Origin: Arthrobacter crystallopoietes
GTDB taxonomy: Bacteria > Actinomycetota > Actinomycetes > Actinomycetales > Micrococcaceae
Assembly: GCF_017603825.1 (NCBI RefSeq)
Contig: NZ_CP072014.1
Span: 4,317,540-4,381,539 of the forward strand
Reading direction: 5' to 3'
DNA: 64,000 nucleotides
A model generated the notes under the pieces. That model was given only the letters and a program-made list of their open reading frames with translations, made no database searches and was not told the DNA's origin. The first letter of the stretch is position 1; every line of letters begins with the position of its first letter. The translations under genes and the position numbers were made by a program. Positions 58,970-64,000 of the stretch are shown here, piece by piece.

Positions 58970-59018
58970 CACAAGCTCCCTTCCATCGGCTGTTAGTGCA
59001 TTACCGCAACGCAACTAA

Positions 59019-59039
59019 CTTGAGTGTACTAGGCTCAAC
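59019..59039 (-). promoter_or_regulatory. HAIR-like HspR operator upstream of clpB
   Basis: CTTGAGT-N7-GCTCAAC matches the HAIR consensus CTTGAGT-N7-ACTCAAG at 12 of 14 arm positions. It lies 50 bases before the clpB start, where HspR in streptomycetes and mycobacteria represses dnaK and clpB. No hspR gene is in this window. Confidence 0.7.
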
Positions 59040-59206
59040 TTTGAAAGTAAAGTTATCCACAGCCTTCCCAGCGCGGGCCACTCCTATCGTGGCATCGCAG
59101 AACAGGTCCGTGAAGGGAACCTGCTGGGTAGCGGTACGGCGCCCGGCGTGACACGACTACGCTGGTGCCATGGCAGGAATTCCGGCGAGGCCACGGCAGG
59201 CAGGCG

Positions 59207-59734
59207 ATGGAAACAACGCTGCAGACTGAGCGCCTGATCCTCAACAGGCCGCGGGGCGAAGACGTGGACGCCATGTTCCGGATCCTCTCCGACCGGCGGA
59301 CTGCCCGGCACAATACCGGCGATGCCTTGGGGTGGCGCGAAGAAGCAGAAGGCCTGTTCGCGCATTGGGAGGACCAGTGGGACCGTCACGGCGTGGGCTA
59401 CTTTGCCGTCCGGTTGCCGGAACGCACCGACGCGATCGGTTTTGCCGGCGTCAAGCATGTGCTGCTCGACGACCGGCCCGTCCTTGATCTGCACTACCGG
59501 CTGGAACACCGCTCGTGGGGAAAGGGCTACGGGACGGAAGCAGTCCGCGCCGTCGTCGTGCATGTGAACGAGCTGTTGGAACTGCCGCCCATCATGGCCC
59601 GCGTCAAGCCTCGCAATGTCGCCTCGGCAAAAATTGTCACGGGTCTGGGCTTCACACGGGCACCTGGCCTGGATTTGTCGGCCGATGACGAGCATGAGGA
59701 CGTCTATGTGCTGAACTGGGACAAACAGCTCTGA
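59207..59734 (+). CDS. GNAT-family N-acetyltransferase (RimJ/RimL-like)
   Basis: 175 residues. METTLQTERLILNRPRGEDVDAMFRIL is the typical RimJ/RimL start; LEHRSWGKGYGTEAVRAVVVHVNE has the GKGYGTEA acetyl-CoA loop and NVASAKIVTGLGFT motif B. It may acetylate a protein N-terminus or small amine. ATG at 59207 is chosen; AGG lies 5 bases upstream. A TACGCT box 6 bases before another ATG (59170, a 19-codon frame) suggests the transcript starts near 59170. Confidence 0.82.
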   Translation: METTLQTERLILNRPRGEDVDAMFRILSDRRTARHNTGDALGWREEAEGLFAHWEDQWDRHGVGYFAVRLPERTDAIGFAGVKHVLLDDRPVLDLHYRLEHRSWGKGYGTEAVRAVVVHVNELLELPPIMARVKPRNVASAKIVTGLGFTRAPGLDLSADDEHEDVYVLNWDKQL

Positions 59735-59749
59735 CCGATAAAGGAAATC

Positions 59750-60352
59750 ATGGCCATCATTGAATTCGCATCTTTGAAAGCGGAGCCCTGGCGCAATGGC
59801 GGCGGTGTTACGCGCGAGATTGCGTTGGGTGGCACAGCAATGGAACCGGCGTGGCGGCTGAGCATCGCCGACATCACGGCGGCCGGCGCTTTCTCCGCTT
59901 TCCCCGGGATGGAGCGCACCATCACCGTGATCGAGGGGGACGTTGTTGAGCTGACGGTCGACGGCGTTGTGCGCAGGCTGGAGCGGTTCCGCCCTTTGAG
60001 GTTCGACGGCGGCAGCACCACCTCATGTGCACTTCCCACCGGCGCCTGCCGTGCCCTGAACGTCATGACCCGCAAGGATTCCTTCGGGGCCGGCGTCCTC
60101 ATTGCAGAGTTATCCAAGAAGCAGCCGCTGCACCTACAGCCGGACCAGTTTCTCGTGCTGCTGCAGGGGCAGGCGCAGGTTTTGAGTGGAACCGCTACGC
60201 GGACCTTGGCGCCATTCGACACCGTTGCCGGTGGCACTCCGCCGGAGGAAGCAGCCATGGGGGTACCGGGCGAGCCGCAAGTTCATGTTCCATGCCCGCC
60301 CGCAATCAGCGGCCGAGGTTTCGCTGCCCTGGTGTCGGTCTTCGCCCTGTAG
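59750..60352 (+). CDS. HutD/Ves-family protein
   Basis: 200 residues with the HutD pattern: PWRNGGGVTREIA near 13-25, WRLSIADITAAGAFSAFPGMERTITVIEGD, and GGSTTSCALPTGACRALNVMTRKD. HutD proteins are cupin-like and associated with histidine degradation, but no hut gene is present here. GGAAATC lies before the ATG. It follows the acetyltransferase by 15 bases, so they are likely cotranscribed. Confidence 0.88.
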   Translation: MAIIEFASLKAEPWRNGGGVTREIALGGTAMEPAWRLSIADITAAGAFSAFPGMERTITVIEGDVVELTVDGVVRRLERFRPLRFDGGSTTSCALPTGACRALNVMTRKDSFGAGVLIAELSKKQPLHLQPDQFLVLLQGQAQVLSGTATRTLAPFDTVAGGTPPEEAAMGVPGEPQVHVPCPPAISGRGFAALVSVFAL

Positions 60353-60391
60353 CATGGCCAAGCGACCTACCCGCCGTCGTCGGCACTGTTT

Positions 60392-60940
60392 TCAACTTTT
60401 TACCGCGGAGACCTCGAATTCGAGCACAATCCGGTCGGACACCAGCACCCCGCCGGAGTCCATCGCGGTGTTCCATTTAACGCCGAAATCCTGTCGGTTA
60501 ATCCTGCGCGTGCCTTCGAAACCGGCGCGCAGTTGTCCGCCCGGGTCCCGTTCGACGCCGACTAATTCGATGGGAATGGAAATCTGCTTGGTCATGCCGC
60601 GGATGGTGAGGTCCCCGTTGACGATGAAATTACGCTCGTCCACCTGGTCAATCTGCGTGCTGACGAAGGTGATCTCCGGGTAATTCGGTGCGTCGAAAAA
60701 GTCGTTGGTCCGCAGGTGCCCGTCCCGCTGTTCGCTGCGCGTATCAATGCTGGCTACTTTGATGGTGACCTTGACGGACGAATTGGACGGATTTTCCACA
60801 TCCGCATGGATAACCCCGTCAAACTCGTTGAAGGCACCCCGTACTTTGGTGACCATAGCGTGCCGGGTGGAAAATCCGATGCGGGTATGTGCCGGATCGA
60901 ACCGCCATTCCCCGGACAAGTCGGCCGTGAGCTCAGACAT
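60392..60940 (-). CDS. YceI-family lipocalin-like protein
   Basis: 182 residues: GEWRFDPAHTRIGFSTRHAMVTKVRGAFNEFDG at the start, VASIDTRSEQRDGHLRTNDFFDAPNYPEITFVST in the middle and the Gly-Gly-Val end. This is the YceI eight-stranded barrel, which binds isoprenoid-like ligands; no signal peptide is visible, so it is probably cytosolic. The ATG at 60940 has GGAGG 6 bases upstream. The frame continues to 61063 but without similarity. Confidence 0.9.
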   Translation of the reverse strand: MSELTADLSGEWRFDPAHTRIGFSTRHAMVTKVRGAFNEFDGVIHADVENPSNSSVKVTIKVASIDTRSEQRDGHLRTNDFFDAPNYPEITFVSTQIDQVDERNFIVNGDLTIRGMTKQISIPIELVGVERDPGGQLRAGFEGTRRINRQDFGVKWNTAMDSGGVLVSDRIVLEFEVSAVKS

Positions 60941-61170
60941 TGCTGCCTCCTGAATATAGGGCACAGGCACTGCCTCCCCAGGCAGATGGATGTGTCCGGC
61001 CCATGAGTAAATAGCCTCAACGGCTATGCAGGTAATTCCAGCACATCCACAGGGAGATTGCATCTGTTTTCCACGATGAATGATGCTTCCGAGGGCGCTG
61101 CTGCTGCACCCCCAGCGAGGGCTGGCAAGATGGCGCTGACCGGGGCTATCTTCCTGACCTCCAGCTCAAA

Positions 61171-61176
61171 TAAACT
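61171..61176 (+). promoter_or_regulatory. -10 box before the PNPOx-like gene
   Basis: TAAACT ends 6 bases before the ATG at 61183. GAGG within the spacer could also serve as a weak ribosome site. Confidence 0.45.
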
Positions 61177-61182
61177 GAGGTC

Positions 61183-61653
61183 ATGACGGCACTAGAGGCA
61201 TCCCAGGGCATTGAGAACCTTTCCTCCAGCCAGTGCTGGGAAATGTTCCGCAGTACCGATTTCGGCCGGCTCGCTGTGGTCGTGGAAGGGCACCCGGAGA
61301 TTTTTCCCATCAACTACGTTGTCGATCATGGCTCCATCGTTTTCCGCACCGCACGGGGCACGAAACTGGATGGTTCACTCTCAGGCGTCAACGTCGCGTT
61401 TGAAACGGACGGCTACGACCCGGCGACCAATATGGCCTGGAGCGTGGTCCTCAAGGGACCCGCAGAGCGACTGAGCAGCATCGAAGATGTCTTGGCCTCG
61501 TCCATGCTGCCGCTCTTTCCTTGGCAGGGCGGCGAAAAGAACAACTTTGTCCGGGTTGTCCCCTCGGACATCACTGGGCGGCGCTTCCGTGTGCAGTCCG
61601 TCGCTCGCCGCCGTCCCGGGGTTAGCGATGCACGCCGGCTCAACGTCGAATAA
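61183..61653 (+). CDS. Pyridoxamine 5'-phosphate oxidase-like (FMN-binding split-barrel) protein
   Basis: 156 residues. CWEMFRSTDFGRLAVVVEGHPEIFPINYVVDHGSIVFRTARGTKL is the classic split-barrel pattern, with the flavin-contacting FRTARGTKL segment. The C-terminus is Arg-rich and variable. Such proteins bind FMN or F420 and reduce or modify small molecules; the specific activity is unknown. Convergent with the YccF gene, only 5 bases between stops. Confidence 0.88.
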   Translation: MTALEASQGIENLSSSQCWEMFRSTDFGRLAVVVEGHPEIFPINYVVDHGSIVFRTARGTKLDGSLSGVNVAFETDGYDPATNMAWSVVLKGPAERLSSIEDVLASSMLPLFPWQGGEKNNFVRVVPSDITGRRFRVQSVARRRPGVSDARRLNVE

Positions 61654-61658
61654 TCGCT

Positions 61659-62108
61659 CTAGCGGCCGTACCCCGGGTAATGCCGGTCGTAACCGATAAC
61701 CGGGTACTGCTTGTCATAGCCGATGAACGGACGGTCCGTGGGCACAATTTCCTTGCCCAGCGGGGTCAGGGATACCGGAATCATCTTCAGGTTGGCGATC
61801 GCCATGGGAATGCCGATGATCGTCACGGCCTGCGCGATGGCCGTTGCCACGTGTCCGAGGGCGATCCAGATCCCAGCCACCAGGATCCAGATGATGTTGC
61901 CCAGCGTCGACATGACATAGGTGCGGCCGCCTTTGTCCACCACCTTCCTGCCGAACGGCCACAGCGCGTACCCGGCAATCCGGAAGGACGCGATGCCGAA
62001 GGGAATGGTGATGATCAGCGCGCAGCAAATGATGCCAGCCAGGAAATACCCCGCCGCCAACCAGATGCCGCCCAGCAGCAGCCAGATGATATTCAGTATT
62101 GCCCTCAT
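61659..62108 (-). CDS. YccF-domain inner membrane protein
   Basis: 149 residues. Two YccF repeats: ILNIIWLLLGGIWLAAGYFLAGIICCALIITIPFGIASFRI and TLGNIIWILVAGIWIALGHVATAIAQAVTIIGIPMAIANLK. The end has Tyr-Gly-Pro-rich repeats (GYDKQYPVIGYDRHYPGYGR). ATG at 62108 or 62117; the first residue set MRAILN fits the family. Downstream of the DEAD-box gene and its terminator. Confidence 0.88.
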   Translation of the reverse strand: MRAILNIIWLLLGGIWLAAGYFLAGIICCALIITIPFGIASFRIAGYALWPFGRKVVDKGGRTYVMSTLGNIIWILVAGIWIALGHVATAIAQAVTIIGIPMAIANLKMIPVSLTPLGKEIVPTDRPFIGYDKQYPVIGYDRHYPGYGR

Positions 62109-62150
62109 AGCACCCATTCTGGCGGCTGCGACCAATATGCGCCATCAGGT

Positions 62151-62192
62151 AAGGCCCTGACCAACCCCTTGGTCGGAGTCGGTCAGGGCCTT
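62151..62192 (-). terminator. Terminator after the DEAD-box helicase gene
   Basis: AAGGCCCTGACC (62151-62162) pairs with GGTCAGGGCCTT (62181-62192), with a smaller stem (CCAA/TTGG) in the loop. It lies 34 bases past the helicase stop. Confidence 0.8.
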
Positions 62193-62225
62193 GTGCTGCG
62201 GCCTCGTTGAGCGCCGCTGAGCGAA

Positions 62226-63872
62226 CTAGCGGCTGCGGCGGGCGTTGCTGGCCGGTGCCGAGGCGCGGCGGTTGCCACGGCGGGGAGCGGACGACGAGGG
62301 CGCCTGACCGAGGCCGCGGCCACCCTCTTCGCGTGCACTGGATGACTGCTGTCCGCCAGCAGATCCTGCGGCCCGCTGTCCGCCGGCCCGCTGCCCTGTG
62401 GCCGGACGGCGCGAACGGCCCGGCTGAGCTACATCGGCGTCGGCGCGACGGCCACCCGGGGCAGCGGTATTGCGCGCTGCGGGTCCGCGGCCGGCGCCCT
62501 CTGCCGCAGCTGCGCGGCCCGTTCCGCCAGCGGAGACACCGGCAGTGCGGCCGCGGCCGCCCTGCGACCGGGCAGCGCGCTTGCGCTGGGCGTTGGCTCC
62601 GGTGGACTTGCCCTGCTTGGGGGCACCACCACGGTGCGCGGCCTTGGCATCCATCGCCGCGCGGCGGGCTACCGGATCCACCGTGGCCGCGACGTCTCCG
62701 ACAAGTTTGGCCACCAGCGGAGAGGAAGCTGTCACGGACTCAAAGGCTACGTCAACGCCGGCAGCTTTCATCAGCTTGCCGACTTCGAGCTTCTGGTCCG
62801 GAATCACGATGGTGACAACTGTGCCGTCCGTGCCGGCACGAGCGGTACGGCCGGAACGGTGCAGGTAAGCCTTGTGCTCCGTGGGCGGGTCCACGTGAAC
62901 GACGAGTTCGATTTCATCAACATGCACGCCGCGGGCTGCCACGTCGGTGGCGACCAAGACGCGGACGTCACCCGAGGAGAACTCGGCCAGGTTCCGGTCG
63001 CGCGCATTCTGCGAAAGGTTTCCGTGCAGATCCACCGCGGGAATGCCTGAATCGGTCAGGGTTTTGGCCAGCTTGCGCGCGTGGTGCTTAGTGCGGGTGA
63101 ACAGGATACGGCGGCCGGTGCCGGACGCCAGCGCCTTCACGAGCTGCTTCTTCACGGTCTGGTCCGGCGATACGAGCACGTGGTGTTCCATGGTGCTTAC
63201 CGCAGCCTGTGGATTGTCCACGGAGTGGGTCAGCGGGTTGGACAGGTAGCGCTTGACGAGCTTGTCCACGCCGTTGTCCAGGGTGGCGGAAAACAACATG
63301 CGCTGGCCCTGGCTCGGAGTGGTATCGAGCAGGCGCTGGACCACGGGAAGGAAGCCCAAGTCCGCCATGTGGTCCGCTTCGTCGAGGACGGTGATTTCCA
63401 CCGACTCCAACGTGAGGATCTTCTGCTTCATCAGGTCCTCTAGACGCCCGGGGCAGGCGACCACAATATCGACGCCGGCGCGCAGCGCTTTTTCCTGCCG
63501 CTGCTGCGAGACGCCGCCGTAGATCACCGTGGTGTTCAGGCCCATTTCGCGGGCCAGCGGCTCGATGGTCGCGTTGATCTGAGTGGCCAGCTCGCGGGTG
63601 GGAGCGAGCACCAGGCCCAGCGGGCGGCCCGGCTTACGGCGGTACGCCGCTTCCTGCTCGGCCAACCGGGAAACCAGCGGCAGGGCAAAGGCGAGTGTCT
63701 TTCCGGATCCGGTCCGGCCGCGGCCCAGGACGTCGCGTCCGGCCAGCGTGTCCGGGAGGGTTTCCACCTGGATCGGGAACGGTTCGGTGATGCCGCTGCC
63801 GGTCAAGGAGGCGACGAGCGGCGAGGGAACTCCGAGCTGCTTAAAAGAGCGCACGGCAGTAGAGGTAGTCAT
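62226..63872 (-). CDS. DEAD-box RNA helicase with basic low-complexity tail
   Basis: 548 residues. Motifs in order: Q motif PFPIQVETLPDTLAGRD, I GRGRTGSGKTLAF, Ia PTRELA, II DEAD (VLDEADHMADLGF), III SAT (LFSATLDN), and VI HRSGRTARAG. The last 160 residues are Arg/Ala/Gly-rich, as in cold-shock or ribosome-associated RNA helicases. ATG at 63872 (MTTSTAVRS); the frame opens further at 63944. The 128 bases to the window edge may be its 5' leader. Confidence 0.93.
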   Translation of the reverse strand: MTTSTAVRSFKQLGVPSPLVASLTGSGITEPFPIQVETLPDTLAGRDVLGRGRTGSGKTLAFALPLVSRLAEQEAAYRRKPGRPLGLVLAPTRELATQINATIEPLAREMGLNTTVIYGGVSQQRQEKALRAGVDIVVACPGRLEDLMKQKILTLESVEITVLDEADHMADLGFLPVVQRLLDTTPSQGQRMLFSATLDNGVDKLVKRYLSNPLTHSVDNPQAAVSTMEHHVLVSPDQTVKKQLVKALASGTGRRILFTRTKHHARKLAKTLTDSGIPAVDLHGNLSQNARDRNLAEFSSGDVRVLVATDVAARGVHVDEIELVVHVDPPTEHKAYLHRSGRTARAGTDGTVVTIVIPDQKLEVGKLMKAAGVDVAFESVTASSPLVAKLVGDVAATVDPVARRAAMDAKAAHRGGAPKQGKSTGANAQRKRAARSQGGRGRTAGVSAGGTGRAAAAEGAGRGPAARNTAAPGGRRADADVAQPGRSRRPATGQRAGGQRAAGSAGGQQSSSAREEGGRGLGQAPSSSAPRRGNRRASAPASNARRSR

Positions 63873-64000
63873 GAGAGTAATCAGGTACTTTCGGTCAGTG
63901 TCCCCGACACCGGCATGGCCCAGGGTTTCGCCGAAGAAAATCATCAGACAGAGTCAACCGCTCGGCTTCTTACCTGTTGGTCAGGACTTCTGGAGAAGCG
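63873..64000 (-). other. Upstream region of DEAD-box helicase gene, cut by window edge
   Basis: 128 bases with no recognisable gene. A long 5' leader is common for such helicases, but I see no convincing structure or RNA motif. Confidence 0.3.

Noticed and set aside
59170..59229. 19-codon leaderless frame before the acetyltransferase
   Set aside because: It overlaps the gene start in another frame and has no composition signal; the TACGCT box more likely marks the transcript start of the acetyltransferase.

Overview
The window is a gene-dense, high-GC actinobacterial chromosome segment with no mobile elements. It most resembles the Micrococcaceae (Arthrobacter and relatives). The reasons are GTG and TTG starts, many TANNNT boxes 6-8 bases before start codons (leaderless genes), actinobacterial families (DUF3073, DUF4244, DUF2332, MarP, Rv3654c-like), and a block from topA (12.2 kb) to a metallophosphoesterase (44.8 kb) whose gene order I recall as matching the Mycobacterium tuberculosis Rv3646c-Rv3683 region. 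The genus call is inference.

Layout. 0-10 kb: a 32-residue basic AURKAIP1/COX24-like peptide, a small excisionase-type HTH protein, a type I DAHP synthase behind a leader region, N-acetylglucosamine kinase-like protein, an FMN-dependent lactate dehydrogenase-like enzyme, glutamate dehydrogenase, an ArsR regulator, an AcuC deacetylase and a KtrB/KtrA potassium uptake pair. 10-22 kb: proC, ppx, topA, an HTH regulator, a PrmC-like methyltransferase, two GNAT proteins, TrhO and an MrfA-like helicase. 22-27 kb: a minus-strand Tad/Flp pilus operon (CpaE-like, TadA, TadB, TadC, DUF4244 pilin, TadE, Rv3654c-like). 27-31 kb: a compact family-A DNA polymerase and an orphan WXG100-like protein that runs into a Nudix gene. 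31-45 kb: nth, an Ala-rich membrane protein, acs, aroQ, DUF2332, marP, a Crp regulator, Nudix, RidA, DUF4177, a bifunctional penicillin-binding protein, a phosphoesterase and tRNA-Pro(CGG). 45-55 kb: an FAD monooxygenase, a membrane protein, purD-purC, asparaginase, an SCP-like protein, purF-purM, a 2H phosphoesterase and DUF3073. 55-64 kb: a septum-formation-like protein, clpB, a GNAT protein, HutD, YceI, a PNPOx-like protein, YccF and a DEAD-box helicase.

The most interesting signal is the leader of the DAHP synthase gene. A 20-codon reading frame carries Trp-Tyr-Ala-Tyr-Phe in a row, so it samples all three aromatic amino acids. It is followed by a 14-bp long-range helix, a 9-bp terminator-like hairpin and two mutually exclusive small hairpins at the ribosome binding site. 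This looks like ribosome-mediated attenuation of the first step of aromatic amino acid synthesis. Other regulatory signals are a pair of CRP-like sites upstream of acs (a Crp regulator is encoded 5 kb away) and a HAIR-like (HspR) operator upstream of clpB. Very long perfect hairpins separate several convergent gene pairs.
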